A stretch of DNA of 64,000 bases from Candidula unifasciata. Its lineage: Eukaryota; Mollusca; Gastropoda; Stylommatophora; Geomitridae. Below, in pieces: positions 34,588 through 45,689 of the stretch. The notes beneath the pieces were generated by a model. That model did no database searches. It was not told the origin of the DNA and saw only the letters and a program-made list of their open reading frames with translations. Both the position numbers and the translations under genes were made by a program. The stretch lies in NCBI GenBank assembly GCA_905116865.2, contig CAJHNH020007645.1, positions 124,001 through 188,000 on the forward strand. The letters run 5' to 3'. Within the stretch, counting starts at the first letter, position 1, and each line of letters begins with the position of its first letter.

Positions 34588-35724
34588 TCATGTTGCAGAT
34601 GGTAGAGACGAGGATCTTGAATATGGCCGTGACTTTGAAGGTGCAGGAGAAGAGAAAATGGAAGCATTATGTCCTTGTATATGCATCTGTGATGTATGAT
34701 TCTTGTTATCTACAACACCATTTACATTATCACCATGAATATCAGCATCTCTCCATGAAGAAGAAGCAGCATCCTCGTAATCACAGCAAAGCTTATACAG
34801 TTTCTTACCGCAAGATATCTTTCCACACTTGAAGACTCTGGAGCTCAAATTTGTGGAACTGCCTTCACAAGACGAATTTTGTGCAACAGAATTGTCTAGT
34901 CTTTTTGAGTTAACTGGTAAAAGAGTTTGTGGGTCATGAAGCTTCCCTGAGATTTTGTTGTTTTCTTCTTTCAGTTTGATCTCTCGGGAAGGGCTGCATG
35001 ATTCTTCTCTCAAACTTGGTGACTGTTGTCGAGTATTTGCCACTGTACTCCAAACAAATGTTTCCTCGGGGACTTCCACATCAACTCCCTGCTGCGATTC
35101 ATATATAGGAATGAGGTAGTTTCCTGCTTGTCTTAAACAGTCTATCTCCATGTCTTTCGTACCTAAAGTTCTCATATCTCGTTTTTCTATATCTAATGAC
35201 TCAGCATCATGTGCAGGCAATGATGCTTGTTGATCTGTTGTATAGTCAACTTTATCAAGTGGTTCTGCAGCTTCAATGCTGGCTAACCAGTTCTGGCACC
35301 GTCTGTTATTTTCTTCAACATAAAGTCGACCATCAGGCACAAGGCCTCGTAACCCTTTGGGATCTGTGTTGGCAAGCGTTGCTGTGAATTCACTTTCAGG
35401 CAGATCTTCAGCTTGGATGACATGTTCACTTCTAGTGCGGTGGATTCTAGCCCTCGGTCGCCTAGCTAGACGACTAAGTCTACTTCCTGGCAAGGATACG
35501 GCCACTCTGGTTGGCTCAACCACATCCTGCACTGGAGCACGTGCAGCAAGCATCCGTTCTGTCTGCTCGCTAATGTCAAGTCCATCAAAATTAATGCCTT
35601 TAGAAGTGGACAAGACAAAATCCCGCCAGCAAGGTGGTTTTGGCGGCCTCATGATATCAAATGATGGAGCATGCACAGAACTCATGACAATTTTTCTCGC
35701 AGCTAAAAGATTTTTCACAAAAGA
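34588..35724 (-). CDS. Unrecognised protein, 376-codon open exon
   Basis: The longest non-repetitive frame in the window. It opens after ctacag (splice acceptor; exon would start at 35724) with an in-frame TGA just upstream. There is no ATG at the 5' edge, so I read this as the last exon of a multi-exon gene. If it is single-exon, the first ATG begins MSSVHAPSF. Numbering from the Val codon at 35718, visible features are a Pro/Trp patch PPKPPCWRDF (25-34), an acidic/hydrophobic stretch, a strongly basic patch RLARRPRARIHRTR (83-96), NNRRCQNWLASIEAAEPL (137-154), a Cys cluster CGKISCGKKLYKLCC (298-312) and a Ser-rich C-terminus (356-373). No membrane segment or known domain was recognised. Composition and absence of repeats support real coding; function is unknown. 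Confidence 0.6.
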   Translation of the reverse strand, partial: SFVKNLLAARKIVMSSVHAPSFDIMRPPKPPCWRDFVLSTSKGINFDGLDISEQTERMLAARAPVQDVVEPTRVAVSLPGSRLSRLARRPRARIHRTRSEHVIQAEDLPESEFTATLANTDPKGLRGLVPDGRLYVEENNRRCQNWLASIEAAEPLDKVDYTTDQQASLPAHDAESLDIEKRDMRTLGTKDMEIDCLRQAGNYLIPIYESQQGVDVEVPEETFVWSTVANTRQQSPSLREESCSPSREIKLKEENNKISGKLHDPQTLLPVNSKRLDNSVAQNSSCEGSSTNLSSRVFKCGKISCGKKLYKLCCDYEDAASSSWRDADIHGDNVNGVVDNKNHTSQMHIQGHNASIFSSPAPSKSRPYSRSSSLPSAT

Positions 35725-35729
35725 CTGTA

Positions 35730-36460
35730 GACACAGTCACTTTTCAGAAGCCTCAGTTCACAGTGTACAACTCATCTGATGTTCAGTTTGTTGATGATAT
35801 TATAGTGCTTGTAATATGAATACAGAAGCAAGAATAGTTTTAACTACTGCTTGGATTACATATTTCTGATCCAAGTTTGTGATCCAGAAAATTGTTTTAC
35901 TGTATTCAATTGTTAATTGCCAATACACTTGTCAATATTCAGAAACTGTTGATCTTAAAATTGAGATATTGTTGTTCACTCACTTCTATCAAATATAATA
36001 TTACATGAGTAATATCAGTCTAGAATTCAGACCCATGCCATTTAAGAAGTACTGAATAAGCCATCAACAAAACTACCCAGAGTAACAATAATCCAAAGTA
36101 GGCTACACATGTGTGTTGAAGTCAGTCTGGGGAAAGTGGGAGCAGGCATCTATTTGGGCTAGATAAAGGGAAGCAATTAGCCTCACTAGTTTAGAGGCAA
36201 GAAGACCAGAGCCCGGTAAAGTATTTTATCCTGTCAAGGTTATCTTCCCACTTGTAGACATCATTACTCCCCTTGGTTGTTAGGATTCACATTGAACTGT
36301 TGTGCTCATCTCTGCTACATGCATCAGATACAGTGTCAAGCCTCTAGGAAAATCTGGGGAAAAGATGCAAATATATTTATACAAAATACAATCTGGTTTC
36401 TCATACTAATTTAATATTATTAAATAAATATTTTTCTTCTTTTCTTTTTGTCGTGTAAAT
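35730..36460. other. No gene recognised
   Basis: Intron or upstream region of the 376-codon exon. No further exon was identified. Confidence 0.4.
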
Positions 36461-36464
36461 TCTA

Positions 36465-36725
36465 GCAGAAAGTTATGGTTGTTCATCCACTTCTGTTCCA
36501 GACTTTAGATTTGGTGTGCACATCTGTTTACAGATATGGCTTACTTATATGCAGACTGCTGGTTCCTTGCCTCTCAGGCAGATGCACTCTACCTCCAAAG
36601 ATTACTCCTAATTAATTGACTCTTGTGACATACTTATTAGGCAGACAGTGGCCTACTATTCACCAACCTTCCCCCCCCCCCCCCCCCCAACGAATAATGG
36701 GGCCCCACAACCCACATGGAGAATT
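36465..36725 (+). repeat. SINE-C type repeat
   Basis: Contains ttgttcatccacttctgttc, ttccttgcctctcaggcaga, attaattgactcttgtgac and a poly-C tract before ggggccccacaacccac. Confidence 0.65.
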
Positions 36726-36901
36726 TTAAGAATATGAAACTTCAACTCTCTTTAACCCAGGCAGGTCTTTCTACAAAACAATGTTCTCTTACACATTTAT
36801 ATTGCAGGCCGGCAAAACATGAAATAATTGTTTTATGGGCCATCCGACAGTTAACCAAAAATAGAAACAAAACTATAGGTACATTGTAGTTTATTTGTTA
36901 A

Positions 36902-37038
36902 CTCTTTGAGCCCCAGGGAACGCATCATACGTTCATAGGTTACTGCCTAGAAGCCCAATGAACGCATGATGCGTGGATTTTAGTCTCTTTTGACTACCCC
37001 TTGGGCCTGTAATGCTAAACCCTCTGGGACTCAAAGAG
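36902..37038. mobile_element. piggyBac-like MITE (137 bp)
   Basis: TTAA lies at both edges (36898-36901 and 37039-37042). Inverted ends are CTCTTTGAGCCCCAG and, on the other strand, CTCTTTGAGTCCCAG. Two related internal motifs, gaacgcatcatacgttc and gaacgcatgatgcgt, are themselves palindromic. TTAA duplication is the piggyBac superfamily hallmark. There is no coding capacity. Confidence 0.75.
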
Positions 37039-37044
37039 TTAAAT

Positions 37045-37850
37045 CAGATGTCGTAAAATAAATTAAGTTGCTAATGTAACATCTGCTGGTGCTTGGAGGT
37101 AAGAAAATCGGAAACATAAATGGCTGGATCGTTGTGTCTGATGGATAAAGAGGTGCAATAACATCCATTCAATTTCTCAGTTTTCCCCTTGTTTTTAACA
37201 CAAACTGGAATTCAAACTGCTATAGATTAACTGTGGCATTTATAGGTCTGGTAATTGAGCATCTAAAGAATATACTTTTTTTTAATTCTTCTTTATCATT
37301 CGCCCCAGTGGAGTAATTTGCGCTTTACCTATTTACAGCTTTGCTGAGATATCTTCACCTTTCAGCCAACACACACAAACTTCATCAGAAATTTGTTCGC
37401 CAGATTACCCTTCCCCGACTTGAGAATATACAAAGATCCTTCATATACGTTATGCTGGGCAGCACTGGTAACCATGTCGGCCTACATACTTCTGCCCTGT
37501 GTACTGTCAGTCATTTTTTATATTAATATTCGTCGATGTATGATGCATCACCTTGAAACATTTTTCTCATGATCTCTTTCTGCTTCTCTTACCCTTAAAC
37601 ATTTCCCTTCTTGCAGTGTACTCAAGTTTTCCCATTCACATGATGTGTCCAAAGAATATAGATTGTCCTTTTCTTATGTGGATAATCCATTCTTTTAATC
37701 AGTTAATGTTTTTCAAGACATCTTCATTATACTCTGTATCCGTCAATATATTCTCATCCTTCTACTATGAAACCACCCATCTGCAGCTTATTTTTGTGAA
37801 TGTGAGACATTACCGTAAATTGAGTTTTATTAAAAGTACCTCATTACAAT
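37045..37850. other. No gene recognised
   Basis: Short open frames at 37341-37526 and 37553-37850 may be antisense LINE debris, but no diagnostic motif was found. Confidence 0.35.
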
Positions 37851-37854
37851 TCAA

Positions 37855-38100
37855 GGACCCTTGTCTTCAGATGTACTGGGCATATAGGGTTAGGACTATA
37901 TTTGATAGACCCGTTAACACTAGGTGGGTGATGAAATCAACATCATGCCCGCCACTTTTACTTCCCAGGACTTTACCTGGTATCCATTTTAGGCTAGGTT
38001 GATCTGGGAGTCAGGCTCATTTTTTAAGAAAAGAAAATCAGGGCTTGACGTGAATTTGAACTTACAATCTTTGGGCATGAAGCATGCATCTAGCCGCTAA
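37855..38100 (-). mobile_element. SINE-A, near full length
   Basis: Runs from actgggcatatagggttagg through ctggtatccattttaggcta to a head remnant with catgcatctagccgct. Confidence 0.75.
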
Positions 38101-38585
38101 AAATGGGGGTTGCCCTTTACAATTAAAAATGTATGAAACTATAAAAACCATGATTATTGTTATTAGATATATGATATTACTCACAAGTTTGAATACTTGT
38201 ATTAATTGAATGTATCTCATTTCAATCCAAAAAATTTTTTTTGTTTTTTTTCCCAACTCTTCCTCCAGAAATTTTTGGGTATATAATCTCAGGCTTTCAT
38301 TTATTCTAACTTGTTTATTTAAACTGAATAAAATAATCAGCTAGCTTTACCTCAACACTTCCATTTTTATTAATCTGGGTCACCTCAGTCACTCTCAGTA
38401 TAAGCTGTTATGTTTACATTTATATATTTCTATCCTTTTTGTTGCTGGTTATGTGTAAAACACGGATATGAAAATGATAATACCTCCCCCCCCCCCCCCC
38501 CCCCCCTGCTTTTTCCAATATTGTCCATATAACTGATATTCAAGTGTGGCAGGTAGCTAGCATGGTATTTTATGTACACAAAAAG

Positions 38586-38971
38586 GGGCTTATCCTCTGA
38601 ATAACGGTCCTAAATTAACCAGGCGGAAAATATATCCTAACAGGGCCTCAGTCACGTGTCAATTGCGCACTTTCGTCGTCTTAAATTGCGTGCTTCCTAT
38701 TACTTTCACCACGAGTATCCCCCACGCCGCTCACGCGACGTGGATTGGGGCTAAACTAGATGGCTGGGACTCACGAGCAGCAGCTACCGCATCTCCTGCA
38801 GCTTCCTTTATTTTATTTGCTCGTGAGTCCTAGCCATCTAGTTGCCGGAAGTTCGCAATTTGGTGGTGGGGTTATAGTCCCCAGAAGTGCGCAACTGACA
38901 CGTGACTGAGGCCCCGTTAGGGTATATTTTCCGCCTTGATAATTTAGGACCGTTTATTTTGAGAATAGCCC
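38586..38971. mobile_element. Foldback MITE with nested inverted repeats (386 bp)
   Basis: Terminal repeats of about 75-90 bp. The left has cggtcctaaattaaccaggc, ggaaaatatatcctaac and gcctcagtcacgtgtca; the right has the same on the other strand. A second inner pair, ctagatggctgggactcacg / cgtgagtcctagccatctag, surrounds a short centre. The flanks are aaaaag on both sides (38580-38585, 38972-38977), a candidate 6-bp duplication. There is no coding capacity; superfamily is unassigned. Confidence 0.75.
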
Positions 38972-38979
38972 AAAAAGGG

Positions 38980-41220
38980 ATATTCTATGCAGTGGTTTTT
39001 TTTGTTGGGGTGCTTTTGTTTTGTTTTATGACATAATCAATGTTTTTGCATTTGGGAAATCAAGAAATATTTTAAATTGTAACCTAAAACCGTTAGGAAG
39101 ATTACATAATATACCATGATTCTGCAAACACGTTATCTATTATTTCTTTTAGTAACAATTAAACGACAATATTTTTGCATGATCTATATATTTATAAAGT
39201 ATATATAAGGTTTTCTGAGATAAGCTAATGTAACTGAAAATGTTAGGGGCCTCATGGCTTTATATTGCTTAGGGCCTCATCTAGTCTAAACTCAGTCCTG
39301 CATTCATCCAGTCATCACCAAACCAACCCCACCAGTCTGTCTGCAGGTCTGAACCAACTGATACCTCCACATATCTTATTGTATGTCTATCTTTTCAACT
39401 ACCTACCTTCTATCAGTACAGCGATCTACTAACTAAAACTGAAGCCAGTAACATTAAAACCTTATCAAAACAGAACAACCAACCAGTGCAGCACTAACAA
39501 GATGTACAGTTTACTGAGACTTAAGTGAGACGGGCACAAATAGGGCGGGTAGTGCCTGGACTTGCACCACTTTCATTACTTTCTGTTTTAAAGACACCAC
39601 TCCAAAGCACCGGAAATTTGAGTCTGGCGTTGGAGAAACAAACTACACACCGGAACCAGACGGATTCAATATGCTAGCAGACGCTCTGACTCCGGAGTGT
39701 TTCCCTACTCACACAATGCCAGGAAATCGCTGCTCACCCTCCCATTTCCGGTGACCTCCCACCACCCCTAACACACGAGCACCTACAATCCTGCTAGGAT
39801 CTCTGAAAGAGTTGAAATTGAATTTCTGTGAGACGCAGGTTGAGGACAGGTGAGGGAAACTGGAGGTGGGTTGTTGGGGAGGTTTTAACTTGCAGGAAAT
39901 GCTGGGATTTTAATTGCAGGCATGTAGGGTCTAATTACTATATCCTGTCTTGTCAGATATAAACTACGGAAATCGCGTTTAAATATACAAAATTGCACTT
40001 TTGAAAACGCACGAAAAGGAACAACTATTTTAATTTCTTTAGTCCCAAACATCGCATTATACGTGACCATCTAACGTTCATTTATGCTAAACAAAGCACG
40101 ATTTGATTGGATACATACAACAGAAACCATAACAATTATTTTGAAATGCAACATACTAGACGGTCCGGCCATTAAATTATGGGGCAAATGCGCCATCTAC
40201 GAGAAAAGCTTGTCATCGAAGCAGCCACCATTCATTCATCTATGATCGAAGACAGATAACCCGCCATGTTGTTCATCGAGTGAGTGTTGCTTTGTTACGT
40301 ATGCAGCATGGGACAAATCGCGAGGCATAAAAAGGAAAATATTTTTGTTTTTAACGATGTTAGGTCAAGAAGTTGTAAGTTAGCCGGCAGTAGGCAACTT
40401 CATTGGAAAGTCCTACTGAAACCGTTACATTGATGAGACAAGACTATGGGGATCAAACTTCAAGCATCTATACACTATCAGTGCAATTTAGTCTCACTGA
40501 TATAACCGTCTCAGGTATACTAGGTTAAGATGCTCGGTGTGTGGTCTGTGGGAAGAGTGGTGTACTGGTGAAGGTATCAGTGGGCAATGAAAGTGATGCT
40601 TTATAAACTTCAGCAAATAATCTGCCATTGTAAGTTAGAAAACTGAAGTTATCACTAACCACGAGGGGATCAAATACAAAAATCAACTATTTTAAATTAG
40701 TAACTTGAAGCTAACAGTAAACAAGAGTGTCTTCTTTGCTTCATCCAACATCTAACTTGTTTAACCCATCTTCCTTATTTTGTGTATTCCTGTTCGTACT
40801 TATATTATAGATTATTGTAATGTACTGTAGAATTGCTTTGTGATATTATGAAGCTGATTGGTTCTACTTTTGGTATGTGTGGTTTGTGTGTGTGTGTGGG
40901 GGTGTGTGGGGGGGGGGGGGGGGGGGGGGGGTGGGTGTCCACTGATCCCATTTTTTCAAATTGCCCAACATCGTCTCTGCTTCGTTCAATATCCGACACT
41001 AAATATTGTCTCAGTTTCATGCAGTACTTTCTATAAATAAGCAGTGTATACAGATTGTAATAATAAACACTCATATCGCACCTTTTTTTTTTTTTTAATT
41101 ATTATTAAATTGCAAATAAATGCGAATACAATAGTCAAGAGCAACTTTCAAAGCAACCAGACAGTTAAAGACGTCAAGTGGTATTAAATATAGTAACGAA
41201 CAGGATATGTAGCGTTGAAA
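38980..41220. other. No gene recognised
   Basis: Contains a poly-G run (40905-40931) and a GT-rich patch. A segment at about 40322-40400 recurs at 41805-41880 (see findings). No coding exon was recognised. Confidence 0.4.
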
Positions 41221-41224
41221 CCTA

Positions 41225-41475
41225 TTATCATCATCATCAAGCTCCTTGCCAACTGGCGTAGGCGTTCATGCATTTCCACGGCTCTTGGTTTTTGAGGTTC
41301 AGGATTTCCATTCATGATATTCCTCGATCGCACTGTCCTGTGCCATCTACCCTCGCGTGTCTTGGTCTGCCTCTTCTACCAGAGATCTTTACAGCCGTCA
41401 TATCCTCCAGTGCTCCTTTTCTCATTACATGGCCACATAACTTTGTCTCCTATCAGAACTGCTATACCGGAATAG
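41225..41475 (-). pseudogene. LINE-2 3' end
   Basis: Reverse of the LINE-2 terminus: atcatcatcatcaagctcct, tgccaactggcgtaggcgtt and cattacatggccacataac. It matches the layout of the 19.2 kb minus copy. Confidence 0.65.
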
Positions 41476-41499
41476 TATCTTGAGTTGTTTTCGAACCGT

Positions 41500-41715
41500 A
41501 ATTCTGTGGGATCAAAAATGACCTTGGCTCCCAGGTCGACCCAGCCTTGAGTGGGTACCGCGTGCAGTCCCAGAAAGTAGAGGCGGCCGGCGTGATGCTG
41601 ACCACAAAACCCCTCTTGTGCCAATAGGTCTGTAAAATATAGGTTTAGCCCTATATGCCCTATACGCCTAAAGGTGTGGAAAAGGGTCCTTTCCTTTTTT
41701 TTACTTTTTATTCTG
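41500..41715 (+). mobile_element. SINE-A, most of the element
   Basis: Contains cccaggtcgacccagccttg, ggcggccggcgtgatgctga, gtttagccctatatgccct and a tail ggtcctttccttttttttac. Confidence 0.8.
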
Positions 41716-42214
41716 GGGGATGCCCCACTGTTGCTAGGTTTAAGGAAGAAAAAATAACGTTAGAAACAACGAAATGGTGGTGTTATAGAGGTTTTGTAGG
41801 CATAAACAGGAAAATATATAATTATTTTTAACGATGTTAGGTCAAGGAGAGGTAAGGTAGCCGGGGACGTGGGGGTACTAATTTATTTGAGTGATGGCGA
41901 TATATAATAGTATATAGCGTGGCGAGTGAGAGACAGGTTATACCTACAGTTACGCTAACGAAATATTCAGTTCGCAAACAGTCGTAGAAATTGGCTAAGA
42001 TTCAAAGGAATTAAAAATTACTTCAAATTATTGTGTGTAGACTTAACAAACTGTGAGCAAATGGCATCTGGTGGAAAGGTCTGTTAGAAGTCAATTGGAA
42101 CTCGATGAAAGCAGACTACTTCGACAAAAAAAAAAAGAGGTCATGGGCGCCGAGACTTGGGGGATCAGACGCGTTGAGCAAGAGGAAATTTTGGTAGTAC
42201 TAGCACCCACGTGT

Positions 42215-42253
42215 ATGTATGTATGTACGTATGTGTGTGTGTGTGTGTGTGTT

Positions 42254-42330
<77 letters not shown>

Positions 42331-42498
42331 ACGTACGTACGTACGTACATACATACATACATACAAAAATACATACATACATACATACATACATACATAC
42401 ATACATACATACATACATACATACATACATACATACATACATACATACATACATACATGCATGCATGCATGCATGCATGCATGCATGCATGCATGCAT

Positions 42499-42580
<82 letters not shown>
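42215..42580. repeat. Compound tetranucleotide microsatellite, partly palindromic
   Basis: In order: (GTAT)/(GT)n, (TGTC)n 42256-42328, (GTAC)n to about 42347, (ATAC)n to about 42455, (ATGC)n to about 42498, (AGAC)n to 42580. The TGTC and AGAC blocks are reverse complements of each other. Six overlapping open frames on both strands are artefacts. Confidence 0.95.
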
Positions 42581-43167
42581 CAAAGCATACCTATCTATAT
42601 TAATAAAAATATTAATTTTCCGAGTTTGTTAACCACAAACTCGGAAACTACTGAACGGATTGCTTTCAAATTTTCACACAACGTTGCCTTTGACTCAAAG
42701 CGTGCTTTTTTGTCAGAAAATAGCACAAAACACGAACGACGTAGCTCCAGCAACGGTCAAATCATTATTTGCTTCGATGCCGGCCCGGATTTTTTTTAGT
42801 TGATTGGCCATTTTTGACTGCTGAGCTCTTTTTTTAACTTTGCATTAGTATATAATGTAATTTCCACTATCTGCTTGAGTGTTATAACTATTCTGCTTAT
42901 CATGCGGGTAACCCACGTTCGATTCCTCGCTAGGTGATATTTTTTTAGCTATAAACTGGGCGGCTGGCACGTTGTGTTGTGGTTTATGGCTAGGCTGCGA
43001 TATCTACGCCTTTTTGGGGTTTTTGGGTTTACAGCTAGCCTGCGACAGCGGCGACGTGATGCTCAATGGTCATGTCACGGGTAATCTTCGTTCGCCCTCG
43101 AGAGGGCCGTTGGCACGTTGAGTTGTCGTTTACAGCTACGCTGCGATATCTGACCTAAACTCTTCAG

Positions 43168-43238
43168 TCTTCAGTAGTATAGTTGTAAGTATTTCATCCT
43201 TCACGCGGGGGACCGCTGTTCGATTCCCCGCTGGGTGA
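43168..43238 (+). pseudogene. tRNA-Asp-like sequence in the Helitron-like element
   Basis: tcttcagtagtatagttgta, agtatttcatccttcacgcg and ggggaccgctgttcgattcc resemble tRNA-Asp (TAGTATAGT A box, GTTCGATTCCCC B box). The anticodon position reads TTC rather than GTC and the acceptor stem pairs poorly, so it is not a functional tRNA. A more decayed relative is at about 42880-42942 (cacgttcgattcctcgctag). Confidence 0.55.
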
Positions 43239-43894
43239 TAATTGTCCTTTCTCCCTTAATAGGGTGGTTGCCACGTTGTGTTGTGGGTTACAGCTAGGCT
43301 GCGATATCTGCGCCTTTCGCCCAATGACATCCGATTTCAGCTAAGTCACAATGAGCCTACCCGCGACGCTTCTCGATCAAAAACTATTCGGCGATGACAG
43401 AAACTGTTAACTAAGACGGCTTACAGTCCAGTTTAGTTTGGGTTGACACGGATGCCAAGGTCAGTTAAAAATCGTTCCTTCGGAGAGGGAGAGATGACGG
43501 GTGCGAGGTATATTTCTCAGTTATTCGTGAATACAGTGTACTCTATACTATGTGTTCCATCACTGATTACGTGATGAATTTTTCTTCCTTTCTATGTCGG
43601 GGGCAACATTCTACTAAATAGTCCCTGGCGACAGCATGCAGCGCTAACTCCACTTGTCTACACCGAGCTACACAGACTGTAGTGACAGTGTTTATTGTTG
43701 TTGTTGTTGTGATGGTGGTGGTGGTGGTAGTGGTTGCAGTAGTACTGGTACAGGATGGGTGATGTGGTAGCTGTTACACTGTCTACATTTACTTCTCTGT
43801 ACAAGTTACTGCTACCTATTTAAGTCTGGGTGGACACGGATGCCAAGCTCAGTTTAGTTACAATATTTCGTCACATGGTGACTTTCCCATCCTT

Positions 43895-44590
43895 CGGAGA
43901 GGATGATATGCCTGGGAGAGGGGGAGGGGGTTATGCCAGACACAGTTAGCTGAGAGAGCTTTAAATATTATTTTAAAGTTCTCATTTCTCAACTATTTCT
44001 ATTTTAATTATTTCGCCAGGTGATGATTTTTCAGTCCTTCTGAGAGGGAGATATGATTGGTGGAGGGGGGGGGCAGAGATATGATTAGTGGAGAGGGAGG
44101 AGGGAGAGGGTTATGCCAGACACAGTTAGCTGAGAGAGCTTAAAATATTATTTTAAAGTTCTCATTTCTTGACTATTTCTATTTTAATAATTTCGCCATG
44201 GATGATTTTTCAATCCTTCGGAGAGGGAGATGTGATTGGGGGAACGGGGGGGGGGGGGATATGCCAGACACATTTAGCTGAGAGAGCTTGAAATATTATT
44301 TTAATGTTCTCATTTAATAACTATTTCTTTTTTAATAATTTCGCCAAGTGTTGATTTTTCAATCCTACGGAGAGGGAGATATGATTGGTGGAGAGTGCGG
44401 GGTGTTATGCCAGACACAGTTAGCTGAGAGATCTTAAAATATTCTTTTGATGTTCTCATGCCTTAACTTTTTCTATTTTAATTATGTCACCATGGATGAT
44501 TTTTCAATCCTTCAGATAGGGTGATATGACTGGGTCGAGGGAGAGAGGGGGGGGGGGGGGATATGACAGACACTATTAGCTGAGAGCTAT
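43895..44590. repeat. Internal tandem units of the Helitron-like element
   Basis: About four diverged copies of a 150-190 bp unit: tgccagacacagttagctga, gagagctt, aatattattttaaagttctc, attttaattatttcgcca and ccttcggagagggagatatg, with G-rich runs between. Confidence 0.8.
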
Positions 44591-44650
44591 TTTCTTTCCT
44601 CTTCATTTCACCATTCTGGGCCACAGCAACGCGTGGCCAAGTACAGCTAG

Positions 44651-44662
44651 TATATATATATA

Positions 44663-44748
<86 letters not shown>
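44651..44748. repeat. (TA)n microsatellite
   Basis: About 98 bp of tata with two ttta interruptions, directly after the terminal CTAG of the Helitron-like element. Confidence 0.95.
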
Positions 44749-44751
<3 letters not shown>

Positions 44752-45295
44752 ACACTCTCTCTTTATTTTCATTTTCACCATCTGATTATTTATTCACTCT
44801 CGACCGAGTCAACAGGTACAAACTATGGACATTTCTAGAAGATTAGGGTATTCAAGAACAATCGCTGGGTAATATCATGGCTCTTTAGCAAGATACAGTA
44901 TTTTGTGCACAGAAAGAACAACAGAAGGAATGACAGATTGGTCCCCCATCGCATCAGGTGGCAGACAGGGACCTGTCCTCTCACCATTGCTCTTTATAAC
45001 TTACATGGATAGAACTACACAGAAAATCAATGAGCATTTTTTTTTTTTTTTTTTTATTTAGACGATCGCTGTTTAATACACCACGAAGAACAGAATCTAC
45101 AGCATCATACTGACCCTTACATCAAACCCGCACATGACATGAACGACATGAAAATAAGAACTGCAAAACTGAGGAAATGAGAATAAGGAGAACATAATAA
45201 CATGAACGTTCATGTTATTGGTACTATAATTAAACAAGTACGAGGGTTCAAATATATAGAAAGTATGTTTACAGAAGATTGTAAACTCTATAGAG

Positions 45296-45473
45296 CAATT
45301 GTTCCCAACCTGCCTAATGCCGCGACCCTTTAATACAGTTTATCATGTTGTGGTGACTGACCACAAACCATACAATTACTTTCTTTGCTACACCATAACT
45401 CATGTGAGTATGTGTTTTTCGGTGGTCCCAGGCGACTTATGTGAAAGGGTCCACCACATGTTGAGATCTGCTG
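45296..45473. mobile_element. SPIN-like hAT element, copy 1 (178 bp)
   Basis: Contains taatgccgcgaccctttaat, acagtttatcatgttgtggt, gtgtttttcggtggtcc and gtgaaagggtccaccacatg, then ttgagatctgctg. This closely recalls the short non-autonomous SPIN (SPACE INVADERS) hAT family. The flanks ctatagag (45288-45295) and ctataacg (45474-45481) fit a diverged 8-bp duplication. Confidence 0.75.
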
Positions 45474-45689
45474 CTATAACGAGATAGAAGTAAGGCTAAA
45501 TCAGACAAATGCTGTCAAAGTATCAGATAGCTTTACTGCTCAGACACCAAAAAGTGTCCCTTCCAGCAAAACAGCAAATAATTATTAGCATATTAATCCC
45601 TAATTTATGCTACTGGTACCAAACAGGGACAATGAATAGGTCACTAGAACGAAAAATAACTACATGTGAAATGCGATGTATCCCTAAGT

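Larger units (their letters stand above)
42591..44650 (+). mobile_element. Non-autonomous Helitron-like (Helentron-type) element
   Basis: The left end ctatctatattaataaaaat, followed by ctactgaacggattgctttc and aaattttcacacaacgtt, resembles the start of Helentron/Helitron2 elements known from many animals. The right end is ggccacagcaacgcgtggcc then aagtacagCTAG: a 6-bp stem hairpin (44619-44624 with 44633-44638) just before a terminal CTAG. It lacks inverted ends, and the right flank is a TA tract. No Rep/helicase frame is present. Internal tandem units and a tRNA-like insert fill about 2 kb. Assignment rests on end structure only. Confidence 0.6.

Noticed and set aside
42053..42799. 248-codon plus frame and its overlapping partners
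   Set aside because: Translation of a compound tetranucleotide microsatellite.
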